DNA of 43,644 bases. Origin: Clostridia bacterium. Lineage in GTDB: Bacteria > Bacillota > Clostridia > Oscillospirales > Acutalibacteraceae. The notes below the pieces were generated by a model. It saw only the letters and a list, made by a program, of their open reading frames with translations. It searched no databases and was not told the origin of the DNA. The stretch covers positions 1 to 43,644 of the forward strand of contig JAFQRA010000039.1 in assembly GCA_017410325.1 (NCBI GenBank), in the 5' to 3' direction. Below are positions 16,216 to 23,726 of the stretch, piece after piece (position 1 is the first letter of the stretch; each line of letters begins with the position of its first letter). The position numbers were made by a program, and so were the translations under genes.

Positions 16216-16468
16216 GGAAACCTGCTCCTTTAATCTTTTCGACAAACTCTTCGGCATCTGCCTTGGCTGTTGATTCATCTATACCGTATTCGGCAACAAG
16301 AAGTGCTGTAAGCTCTTCAATTTCTGCTCCTTCGCTCAGCTTCGACCAGAGCAATTCGCCGCTGTCGTTAAGGGTAATCATACCGTTGAACTCATCACCC
16401 GTGCCGACTGCAACAACAATACTGCTGCCGCACATTTTTCTCACTTTGTAACCGGCCTTAATCTTCAT
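16208..16468 (-). CDS. PqqD-like protein (RiPP recognition element)
   Basis: An 86-residue protein with the PqqD winged-helix pattern: strands 'VRKMCGSSIVVAVG' and 'GMITLNDSGELLWSKLSEGAEIEELTALLVAEYGIDESTAKADAEEFVEKIKGAGFLE'. The 'LN.SG..LW..L..G' and 'EYG.D...A..D...F...L...G.L' motifs are diagnostic. PqqD proteins bind leader peptides and present them to modifying enzymes. Here it sits directly downstream of the exporter gene and overlaps the peptidase gene. No radical SAM enzyme, cyclase or cyclodehydratase is present in the window, so its partner is one of the neighbours or lies elsewhere. AAGGTGAG precedes ATG 16468. Confidence 0.85.
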   Translation of the reverse strand: MKIKAGYKVRKMCGSSIVVAVGTGDEFNGMITLNDSGELLWSKLSEGAEIEELTALLVAEYGIDESTAKADAEEFVEKIKGAGFLE

Positions 16469-16483
16469 AAACTCACCTTTTTG

Positions 16484-18184
16484 TCAAATTAAATCTATAA
16501 CGTTGAATTTCTTGTTCTCTATGCGGATTTCCTTATCGCAAACGGCAAGCGCCGCCTTTTTGTGCGAAACGATAACGCAGGTAATTCCCTCAATACTGCG
16601 GATGTTGTTGAGCACCTTTTCTTCGGTTGCTTCATCCAGAGCCGAGGTGGCCTCGTCAAGCAGAATAATCGGTGCACCGTGCAGGATTGCCCTTGCGATT
16701 GCAAGGCGCTGTACCTGGCCTTCGGACAAGCCGCGTCCGCGCTCACCTATTACGGTGTCAAGTCCGTCGGGCAGTTCGTTTATAAACTCCTCAGAACAGC
16801 TCAGGCGGATTGCGTTACGGATTTCCTCATCTGTTTTATCGGGGCTCATAAAAGTTATATTTTCATATATAGTACCCGAAAGAAGCATATTTCCCTGCGG
16901 TACGTACGAAAACAGGCTGCGGTATTTTTTACCCGGCATAAAGGCACCGTTTTCCGTATTAAAAACCACCGTGCCCTCGCTCGGGTGAAGAACACCGAGC
17001 ATCATTTTCATCATTGTGCTCTTGCCGATACCGGAAATACCCGTAATCGCGGCAAATTCGCCTTTTTTAAGCGAAAGAGATGTGTTTTCAAGAACATCAT
17101 CGTTGCCGTAGCTGAAGCTGATGCCGTTAAAATCAACCGTTTTAAGCGAAGAATAAAAGCTTTTCACATCGCATTTTTCGGTGACCTCTTCCTCACCCTC
17201 AATTGATATAATCTGAAGAATTCTTTCGCTTGAAGCCAACATCTGATAATACGCAGGCATAACGCCCGAAAGGCTACGGAACGGGGTCTGGAGCTGATTG
17301 ACAAGCTGAAGAATAGCGGTAATCGTACCGTAGGTTATTGAGCTTGAAAGCAGCTTGAAGGCACAGAAAATACAAACGAGCATATATGCGCCCCTCATAC
17401 CCAGAGAAAGAACAGCACCTGCACCCGAATAAATCTTCGTCCTGTGCCAACGTATATCGGCACTGTCCCGAAGCAGCTCATCCTCTTTTTTCACAACATC
17501 CTCTGCCGCATCAAAAACGCTGACAACAAGGAGGTTTGATATTATTTCCTGAGAGAAAGAGCGCACGGCACTTTCCGCTGTTTGAGCTTTATGGTACATA
17601 TCCTTGAAAAACTTGCGGAAAAGACGTGTACCGAAGAAAATTGCAAGGCCTATACCCGAAAAAACAAAGGCAAGGCGTTCATCAAGAAAGCAAAGCGAAA
17701 CAAAGGCAACAACTATCCTGAGGGCAAAGCCGACAGTGTTCGGAATAATTGAAACCAGGCCGTTGATAACACCGTTTGTGTCGTTTGTAAGGCGTGTCAT
17801 AAGGTCGCCGCTGTGATACGAGGAAATTTTTAAATAATCCTTATCAAAAAGATTGCGGACAAAATAACTGCGAAAATCGGTTTCCATATCAAGGCGCAGA
17901 CGTGTATCGGTAAGGTTGTGTGCAAGACGCAGAAAAAGCTGAAAAACAAGCACGGCAATTACGGCAATGCTGATTTTTACAAGCTTCTGCTTATCCCCTG
18001 CCACAGCCGTGTCCATAAGTGCTTTTGAAACGTAAGCATTAACGGCAACAAGAAGAGAAGAAATAATATTAAATACAACAAGAACGCCAATTTTAAATCG
18101 GTACGGCCTTACTCGTTCGAGCAGCCACGGAAACACACGGCTGTCTTCGGACTTTAATTTATTGAGAATTTTCGTTGTTACCAC
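16484..18184 (-). CDS. ABC transporter, fused permease and ATPase (exporter type)
   Basis: A 566-residue exporter half-transporter. Residues about 30-310 form the six-helix type-1 exporter membrane domain. The ATPase follows with Walker A 'GISGIGKST' (about 388-396), signature 'LSEGQ' (the usual third-position Gly is Glu), Walker B 'IILLDEATSALD' and the H-loop His in 'VIVSHKK'. There is no N-terminal C39 peptidase domain, so a separate protease must process the cargo, which matches the S26 gene. The GTG start overlaps the HPr-kinase-like gene by 26 bases without a good Shine-Dalgarno of its own, pointing to translational coupling. It probably exports the 53-residue peptide as a homodimer. 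Confidence 0.9.
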   Translation of the reverse strand: MVTTKILNKLKSEDSRVFPWLLERVRPYRFKIGVLVVFNIISSLLVAVNAYVSKALMDTAVAGDKQKLVKISIAVIAVLVFQLFLRLAHNLTDTRLRLDMETDFRSYFVRNLFDKDYLKISSYHSGDLMTRLTNDTNGVINGLVSIIPNTVGFALRIVVAFVSLCFLDERLAFVFSGIGLAIFFGTRLFRKFFKDMYHKAQTAESAVRSFSQEIISNLLVVSVFDAAEDVVKKEDELLRDSADIRWHRTKIYSGAGAVLSLGMRGAYMLVCIFCAFKLLSSSITYGTITAILQLVNQLQTPFRSLSGVMPAYYQMLASSERILQIISIEGEEEVTEKCDVKSFYSSLKTVDFNGISFSYGNDDVLENTSLSLKKGEFAAITGISGIGKSTMMKMMLGVLHPSEGTVVFNTENGAFMPGKKYRSLFSYVPQGNMLLSGTIYENITFMSPDKTDEEIRNAIRLSCSEEFINELPDGLDTVIGERGRGLSEGQVQRLAIARAILHGAPIILLDEATSALDEATEEKVLNNIRSIEGITCVIVSHKKAALAVCDKEIRIENKKFNVIDLI

Positions 18185-18881
18185 TCATTTCGTCATAAGC
18201 TAACTGTGCAGCCTCGTGGCTGATATTACAGCGGAGAAGATAAACAGGCACCTGCGTGAGAAGCTTGTCAATAAGCTCACAAAGCTTGTCAAGCTTGGCT
18301 TCGTCTTTCGGCCTTACCGTCTGGTTAAGCAGGAGAGAAAAGACCTCACGGGGTTCAAGGCGGCGGATTGAATTTGTGTTGCTACGTTCAATAAAAGCAA
18401 TACCCTTGAGCGGAACGGCAGTATTCACGCTGATATCGTGCTTGCCGCTGAATGGTGTGCCGTAAACCTTGAAGCCATCCTCCTCAAGCTTGATTGCGGG
18501 CTTATCATCGTTGATAATAAAGGGATTTCTGTCTTTGAAATGCTCCAGCCACTGCGCTGTGTGGGTTGATTTACCCGTACCGCTGTGAGCTGAGAAGCAG
18601 TAAGCATTACCGTCCAGAACAACGGCGGAAGCGTGAAGCATCAAACCGCCGAAATCGAGCAAGGCAGAATAAAAACAGCTGCCGATGCGCATATACTCGA
18701 GCAACTCGTGATTCATCAGCGGCATTTCCTGCAAAGCCTCGTCAAAATCATCATAATTTATTTTTATTATGAAATCAGCATAGCCCGATTCCGTGCAAAG
18801 ATAGGGTCGGCTTCTTTTTTCGGTTTCGGGGTATTTACAGCCGTAGCCGACAGTGACGCCGGCAATGTTATAGAATTTCAT
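18159..18881 (-). CDS. HPr-kinase/PEPCK-like P-loop protein
   Basis: A 240-residue protein. ATG 18881 follows GGGAG and is preferred to an in-frame start at 18893. The C-terminal half is the HprK-like kinase fold: 'LMLHASAVVLDGNAYCFSAHSGTGKSTHTAQWL' contains the P-loop SGTGKST, and 'PFIINDDKPAI' supplies the Asp pair that binds metal. 'VYGTPFSGKHD' is the third typical loop. Such proteins occur in some lasso peptide clusters, where they phosphorylate a C-terminal Ser of the peptide. Here the peptide gene lies just upstream but no lasso cyclase is present. A Ser/Thr kinase acting on the peptide, or a chaperone for it, is the leading idea and is inference. Confidence 0.8.
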   Translation of the reverse strand: MKFYNIAGVTVGYGCKYPETEKRSRPYLCTESGYADFIIKINYDDFDEALQEMPLMNHELLEYMRIGSCFYSALLDFGGLMLHASAVVLDGNAYCFSAHSGTGKSTHTAQWLEHFKDRNPFIINDDKPAIKLEEDGFKVYGTPFSGKHDISVNTAVPLKGIAFIERSNTNSIRRLEPREVFSLLLNQTVRPKDEAKLDKLCELIDKLLTQVPVYLLRCNISHEAAQLAYDEMSGNNENSQ

Positions 18882-18920
18882 TGTTACTCCCAAAAAGAAA
18901 ATATTTTTACATTCAGGGCA

Positions 18921-18974
18921 TAAGCGAAAAATCTTAATTTTCGCTTTAAGATTCTTCGCTTACGCTCAGAATGA
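18921..18974 (-). repeat. Interspersed hairpin repeat (TCATTCTGAGCG... type)
   Basis: On the minus strand it reads TGTCATTCTGAGCGTAAGCG and then AAGAATCTTAAAGCG. This resembles a palindromic repeat common in many bacterial genomes (from memory). It folds through 18921-18927 with 18956-18962, and 18930-18937 with 18946-18953. It lies between the peptide terminator and the kinase gene. Confidence 0.65.
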
Positions 18975-19016
18975 CAGGCAGAAATATTGCAAGGTGTAAC
19001 ACAGACACGTTTTTTA

Positions 19017-19050
19017 AAGGAAAACGGGCAGGCAGTATAACTGCCTGCCC
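19017..19050 (-). terminator. Attenuator-like terminator after the small peptide gene
   Basis: GGGCAGGCAGT (19026-19036) and ACTGCCTGCCC (19040-19050) form an 11-bp stem with a three-base loop. The minus-strand tail is only GTTTTCC, so read-through is likely. This would give much peptide mRNA and less for the kinase, exporter and later genes, as in many RiPP operons. Confidence 0.75.
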
Positions 19051-19076
19051 TGAAAAGAACTTATGCGGAAATCAAA

Positions 19077-19238
19077 TTAGAACTCGTTGCCTTCTGCTGT
19101 GATGTCGAATTCCATACCTGCGGTCTGATTTGTAGGGAAATCAAATTCACCCTGATCTGCATCTGCAACAGAACCTGTAATAACATCCTCAACATCAAAC
19201 TTTTCAACATTGAGTTCGGGCTTATTGTAAAGTTTCAT
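19077..19238 (-). CDS. 53-residue leader-type peptide, putative exported/RiPP-like precursor
   Basis: A small gene with AAAGGAGG about 10 bases before ATG 19238. The N-terminus MKLYNKPELNVEKFDVEDVI resembles, from memory, a leader pattern frequent in short Clostridia peptides (MKxYxKPEhxVxxFxxEDVIT). A TGS site at 21-23 may be the end of the leader. The remaining 30 residues are acidic with repeats of the form E-F-D (GEFDFPTNQTAG, MEFDITAEGNEF), have no Cys or Lys, and carry three Thr. It begins 33 bases after the 1007-residue secreted protein gene and precedes an attenuator hairpin. The genes after the hairpin code for HprK-like, ABC, PqqD and S26 proteins. A modified and exported product is inferred; no known class fits. 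Confidence 0.72.
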   Translation of the reverse strand: MKLYNKPELNVEKFDVEDVITGSVADADQGEFDFPTNQTAGMEFDITAEGNEF

Positions 19239-19270
19239 TGGTAAATAACCTCCTTTTCAAAAAGCTAAAA

Positions 19271-22200
19271 TCACTTGATTATATCAAGGGAAACGATGTC
19301 TGTGTATTCAGCAGTACCGTTTTCATATACAACGTAACCACGTGCATAAACAGTACCGGAAGCGTTAACACCTGCTGTATACTGAACGTTCTGGTTTACA
19401 TAGCCGTCTGTAACCTTGGATGTACGGGCGAAGATAACACCGGGAGTACCGGAAAGATTAATCTTCATAGCACCTTCTGTTGCGTAGCTCTCTGTCATTG
19501 TAAGGATGATACCGGCTTCAATTGCCTTTGCACCCTTGAGCTGAATGTTAACCTCAAAGTAACCCTTACCGTCGATAACCTCATAGTTAGTCATCTCGAT
19601 AACTTCTTTCTGAGGATCAACTTCAACCTGCTCCTTGTAAGTATAAGCAGCATAGACAATTACGAAATCGGAATTTTCAGCAGCAACATCATCAGCAAGG
19701 TTAGTGATATCTGTATCAGCAGCTGAACCATCCTTCTTTACAGTCCAACCGTTGAATGTAAGGCCTTCGAACTTGGGTGCACGAATATCCTCATCATTTG
19801 CATAATCAGACCACTCATCTGCAATACTGTCGGAATTGAGCGAAATCATATCAATATACTTGTAGTTGAGAGCCTTGTCTGTCATAAAGACAACTTCTGT
19901 CTTAGCTGTTTCCTGAACAGTAGACTCAAACACAAGAACGATTTCAAGGTTTGTAGCAGCCTTAGCTGTGAATACGCCGCCGTCAACAACAGTCTGGTTG
20001 CCGTTTGACTTAACAACCATATACTTGAATGCAGCACCTTCGTAAGTTTCTACAGGTGCAACTGTAATATCCTTACCGTATGCAAACCACTCGTTGTAGC
20101 TGCTAGCAGCATCAAGATTGTTAAGCTGTGCAGATCCCATACCGGATACTGTAACCTTAACGTTAACGGGCTTAACAGCTGTGGAAGCTGTGAATGTCTT
20201 GTTGAGGTCTTTGTCAAGAAGGTCGATTGCGACATAGTTCTCGTCTTCGCCTGTAAACTGAACATCAAAGTATACTTCGGGATTGTTTGCAATCTTCCAA
20301 ACCTTTTCAGTGTAAGTCTTGCAGTACTTAGCAGCTGTTTCGGGCTTTTCGATAAAGGTCTTAAAGAAGGTTGTAGCCTTAACTTCGTCAACCCTGCCCA
20401 TAATGATGTTAGCATACTTGTAAACCTTATTGAATGCGTTTACAATGGACTGAACACTGCCAACATTACCCATATTTACAGCGCCGAGAAGCTCGCCCAG
20501 CTCGTCGCCGTTAACGATAGCGTGAGCCTTGTTGAGAACAACTACTGCGTTTTCAACGAGTTCAAGGATATCTTGCCAGTTTTTGCCAACATAGTAAGCT
20601 GCTGCGCCGAGGTCGTTAAACTCTGTTGTGCTGCCGCCGTAAACAAGTTCCATAATCTTGTTATAGTACTTGTTGAATTCATCAAGAAGACCAACACCTG
20701 AGCCGTAGCCGGGCTGACCCTTAGCAAAACCGCTCTCGTTGAAAGAAGCTGCCTTCTCGAATGTTTCGTTGTTGAAGTATGCGAAAACGGAATCAGCAAC
20801 ACCGTCATCGTTGGTGTCAAAGATTGCGCCGTAGTTCTTAACCATTGAAGCCTTTGCGCTGTCAACAAAAGACTTTGCAGCTGCTTCAACAACACTGTAA
20901 TCATACTTGAGATAAGAACCGGACATTGAAGCGTAGGTTGCTACAAGACCGTTGTTAAGAATTTCTTCCTTACCGTCAACTGTTGCAGAACCGTTGAACT
21001 CCTGGCCTTCAAGAGCGTAAATAAGACCCATAACGTCTTTCATTACTTTAATATTGGAAATCTGATCCTGAACAACTTCTTCAGTGCTGAAGTATGCGTT
21101 GTAAAGCATAGCTACAAGGCTTTCAGCCTTTTCGTAAAGGTTATCAAAATCTTCAACGAAGCGGTAGAGAAGTTCGGGAGCCTTGTCAATGTAGTGAGCA
21201 AGGGTTTTGAATGCATCTTCTACGATTTCCTTCTGCTTCTTGCCAAGCTTGATGGAAAGGTCGTAGTTAACGGTTACATCGTACTCAGCATCGGCATCAA
21301 GGCCTTCGAATGTTGCATAGTATGATGAACCGTAGCCGGGATTTGCAAATACCTGCTTGTCATCGCCGATTACTGCGTAGTCGGGTGTGTAAGCATAGGA
21401 GTATCTGTTGGAAACGCCTGACTCGGTGTAATACTCTGTGTAAGCCTCAACATTGAGGTTGCCGTTAACAAATTCTGTTTTGGGTTCGGAAAGGCCTGCA
21501 AAAGCGGGCTTTGCAACGTTAACAATAACGCTGAGTGCGGAGAAATCGCCCTGGCTGTTAGTAGCGGAAGCGATGTACTTCTTCTCGTTAGCGGAAAGTG
21601 TTACACCGTCATTAAGGAAGCCTTCGAGGAGCTCTACTGTCTCGTACTGCTCGTAGTTAGCACCGAAGTCAACAGCCTTGTAGATGTTGACAGCCTTATA
21701 GATACCTGCAAGGATAGCATCCTTAACAGTAACGTCAGCCTTGGTGTTGTCGAGAGCCTTCATACCGATAGCGATAACGTTGTCGAGAGTTACGTCACCG
21801 CCGTTAGCGTTGATACCGTTACCGATCGGAACTTCGATTGTACTGCTGTTGGGGATACGAAGGAGAGAACCGACTGCTGTAATGCAGTTGAGTTCAACAT
21901 CACCGTCGTTGATAGAGATAGCGGGCTTGTAGCTCATAAGAGCCTTGACAAAAGCCATTTCGCCGCTGTAGCTACCCTGGTCGGCGAGAACTACGCCGTC
22001 GTAAAGAGTAACGTTACCGCCGTCAACACGGATTGCGACTTTGCCGGCAGGGCCTGTGATTACAGCGCCGTTAAAGTCAACGTCGACATCACCGTTGATA
22101 ACGAGTGTGTCTGCGAGTGTTACGTTGCCGCCCTCCCAGTCAACATCAATGCCGGCTTTGATAGCTGCATTGATTTCTTCCTGGAGGTCTGCACCGCTTG

Positions 22201-22294
22201 CCTGTGCTGTGAAACCGACTGTGAGGCAGCCGAGAATCATAACCACAGAGAGAATTGCTGAGAGAATTCTTTTGGTGGACTTCACTGTTTTCAT
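19271..22294 (-). CDS. Large secreted protein, N-terminal beta-helix-like, unknown function
   Basis: A 1007-residue protein with a Sec signal peptide (basic start, then ILSAILSVVMILGCLTVGFTAQASG, cleavage near residue 33). Residues about 40-190 contain short repeating strands of the 'NVTLADTLVINGDVDVDFNGAVI' kind, like a small right-handed beta-helix. The long middle part is helical with many Tyr and Asn. The end has several Ig-like or InlB-type beta domains, including 'FNGWTVKKDGSAADTDI'. There is no LPxTG, dockerin or obvious enzyme motif, so the protein may be released or held by binding. It has a good promoter and is the first gene of the peptide operon, which ties its function to the peptide and exporter. 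Its name and activity are unknown. Confidence 0.75.
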   Translation of the reverse strand: MKTVKSTKRILSAILSVVMILGCLTVGFTAQASGADLQEEINAAIKAGIDVDWEGGNVTLADTLVINGDVDVDFNGAVITGPAGKVAIRVDGGNVTLYDGVVLADQGSYSGEMAFVKALMSYKPAISINDGDVELNCITAVGSLLRIPNSSTIEVPIGNGINANGGDVTLDNVIAIGMKALDNTKADVTVKDAILAGIYKAVNIYKAVDFGANYEQYETVELLEGFLNDGVTLSANEKKYIASATNSQGDFSALSVIVNVAKPAFAGLSEPKTEFVNGNLNVEAYTEYYTESGVSNRYSYAYTPDYAVIGDDKQVFANPGYGSSYYATFEGLDADAEYDVTVNYDLSIKLGKKQKEIVEDAFKTLAHYIDKAPELLYRFVEDFDNLYEKAESLVAMLYNAYFSTEEVVQDQISNIKVMKDVMGLIYALEGQEFNGSATVDGKEEILNNGLVATYASMSGSYLKYDYSVVEAAAKSFVDSAKASMVKNYGAIFDTNDDGVADSVFAYFNNETFEKAASFNESGFAKGQPGYGSGVGLLDEFNKYYNKIMELVYGGSTTEFNDLGAAAYYVGKNWQDILELVENAVVVLNKAHAIVNGDELGELLGAVNMGNVGSVQSIVNAFNKVYKYANIIMGRVDEVKATTFFKTFIEKPETAAKYCKTYTEKVWKIANNPEVYFDVQFTGEDENYVAIDLLDKDLNKTFTASTAVKPVNVKVTVSGMGSAQLNNLDAASSYNEWFAYGKDITVAPVETYEGAAFKYMVVKSNGNQTVVDGGVFTAKAATNLEIVLVFESTVQETAKTEVVFMTDKALNYKYIDMISLNSDSIADEWSDYANDEDIRAPKFEGLTFNGWTVKKDGSAADTDITNLADDVAAENSDFVIVYAAYTYKEQVEVDPQKEVIEMTNYEVIDGKGYFEVNIQLKGAKAIEAGIILTMTESYATEGAMKINLSGTPGVIFARTSKVTDGYVNQNVQYTAGVNASGTVYARGYVVYENGTAEYTDIVSLDIIK

Positions 22295-22352
22295 CTCCTT
22301 ATAAATTCAATACGCGCCAACAGATGCTATTAACGCATACTATTCATCCGTT

Positions 22353-22381
22353 AGTTTACTATAAATAATATAGGAAGTCAA
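22353..22381 (-). promoter_or_regulatory. SigA-type promoter of the secreted protein/peptide operon
   Basis: On the minus strand TTGACT (22376-22381), a 17-base spacer and TAAACT (22353-22358), about 60-85 bases before ATG 22294. Confidence 0.7.
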
Positions 22382-22492
22382 GCACAATTTAAGAAATATT
22401 TTACAAATCGGGCAAAATTACCGCATATTTACACCAACAAAAGGACAAGCGCAAGCATATTGTTCCAAAAGTGAAATTTAATGCTGATTACG

Positions 22493-22550
22493 GTTTGTCG
22501 AACTAATGCGTAATTTGTTACGCATTCCGCATTGTTTGTCCTCGACAAAC
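22493..22550. repeat. Nested stem-loop in intergenic region
   Basis: GTTTGTCGA (22493-22501) pairs with TCGACAAAC (22542-22550). Inside, AATGCGTAA (22505-22513) pairs with TTACGCATT (22518-22526). There is no T run and no gene, so it is an interspersed repeat or a small structured RNA. The rest of 22295-22612 holds only the promoter and the rpoD terminator. Confidence 0.5.
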
Positions 22551-22563
22551 TCTAATTTATCAA

Positions 22564-22592
22564 ACAAAAAGCAGGAGACCGAAGTCTCCTGC
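22564..22592 (-). terminator. Terminator after rpoD
   Basis: A perfect 9-bp stem (22571-22579 with 22584-22592) with a UUCG tetraloop on the minus strand, followed by TTTTTGTTTG. Confidence 0.93.
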
Positions 22593-22612
22593 AAAGTGTA
22601 TGGTATAAAAAC

Positions 22613-23710
22613 TTATGAATCGAGGAAATCGCGGAGCTTTTTGCTTCTGCTGGGATGGCGGAGCTTGCGCAGAGCCTTTGCCTCAATCTGGCGGATACGC
22701 TCACGGGTAACGTTGAATTCCTTACCGACCTCTTCAAGTGTTCTCGGGTGGCCGTCCGCCAGGCCGAAACGAAGCATAATGACCTTTTCTTCTCTGGGCG
22801 TGAGAGTTTTGAGAACATCGTCAAGAGATTCCTTGAGAAGGATATTGGAAGCGGCATCGGCAGGCGCAAGAGCATCGTCATCGGGGATAAAATCGCCAAG
22901 GTGGCTGTCTTCCTCTTCACCGATGGGTGTTTCAAGGGAAACGGGTTCCTGGGCAACACGGAGAATTTCGCGGACCTTATCAACAGGCATATCGAGTTCC
23001 TGTGCAATTTCCTCTGCAGACGGGTCTCTGCCTATCTTATGGAGAAGCTGGCTGTTGGTCTTTTTGACTTTGTTGATGGTTTCAACCATATGAACGGGAA
23101 TACGGATAGTTCTTGCCTGGTCGGCAATAGCTCTTGTGATAGCCTGTCTTATCCACCACGTTGCATAGGTGGAGAACTTGAAGCCCTTTGTATAATCGAA
23201 CTTGTCAACAGCCTTGATAAGGCCGAGGTTACCCTCCTGAATAAGGTCAAGGAACTGCATGCCTCTGCCGACGTAGCGCTTTGCAATACTTACAACAAGG
23301 CGCAGGTTAGCCTCGGCAAGTCTGCTCTTGGCGGCTTCATCATCGTTGGTTATACGGATTGCAAGGTCGATTTCCTCCTCGGGAGTGAGAAGCGGAACGT
23401 GACCGATTTCTTTGAGATAAACCTTAACCGGGTCGTCCATTGCGGCGCTCTTGAGCTCCTGTGAAGCCGCGTCGGAACCGCCCTTGGTAATTTCCGTTTC
23501 AAAGGAAAGGCTGTCAAGCGCAATATCGCCCAGGTCGTCGATGATTTTGATATTCTGACCCTCTATGCTCTCATAGAGCTCATCAAGCTCATCAATATCG
23601 AGGTCCATCTCCTCTATTGCGGTGTCAATTTCCTGTGTTGTGAGTTTGCCTGTCTGCTTGCCTTTTTCGACGAGCATTCTCAACGCATTCTTTTTTTCTG
23701 CTACTTCCAT
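22613..23710 (-). CDS. rpoD: RNA polymerase primary sigma factor RpoD/SigA
   Basis: A 365-residue protein. ATG 23710 follows AAGGAG. An in-frame ATG at 23734 would overlap the dnaG end and lacks such a site. Region 1.1 is short. The 1.2 motif '[25 protein letters not shown]' is present. Regions 2.1-2.4 are textbook ('[38 protein letters not shown]' and '[20 protein letters not shown]'). Region 3 and region 4 follow ('[50 protein letters not shown]'). It sits just after dnaG, as in most Firmicutes. It is the main promoter-recognition factor and fits the TTGACA/TATAAT promoters seen in the window. Confidence 0.97.
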   Translation of the reverse strand: MEVAEKKNALRMLVEKGKQTGKLTTQEIDTAIEEMDLDIDELDELYESIEGQNIKIIDDLGDIALDSLSFETEITKGGSDAASQELKSAAMDDPVKVYLKEIGHVPLLTPEEEIDLAIRITNDDEAAKSRLAEANLRLVVSIAKRYVGRGMQFLDLIQEGNLGLIKAVDKFDYTKGFKFSTYATWWIRQAITRAIADQARTIRIPVHMVETINKVKKTNSQLLHKIGRDPSAEEIAQELDMPVDKVREILRVAQEPVSLETPIGEEEDSHLGDFIPDDDALAPADAASNILLKESLDDVLKTLTPREEKVIMLRFGLADGHPRTLEEVGKEFNVTRERIRQIEAKALRKLRHPSRSKKLRDFLDS

Positions 23711-23726
23711 CGTCTTTCTCCTTCCA

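Noticed and set aside
15760-16278. Longer start of the S26 peptidase at 16278
   Set aside because: It would overlap PqqD by 71 bases without a ribosome binding site, and the extra residues look like out-of-frame translation of PqqD.
16562-17206. Long 214-codon plus-strand ORF
   Set aside because: It is antisense to the ABC exporter, has no Shine-Dalgarno and no recognisable domain; the minus-strand frame shows full ABC motifs.
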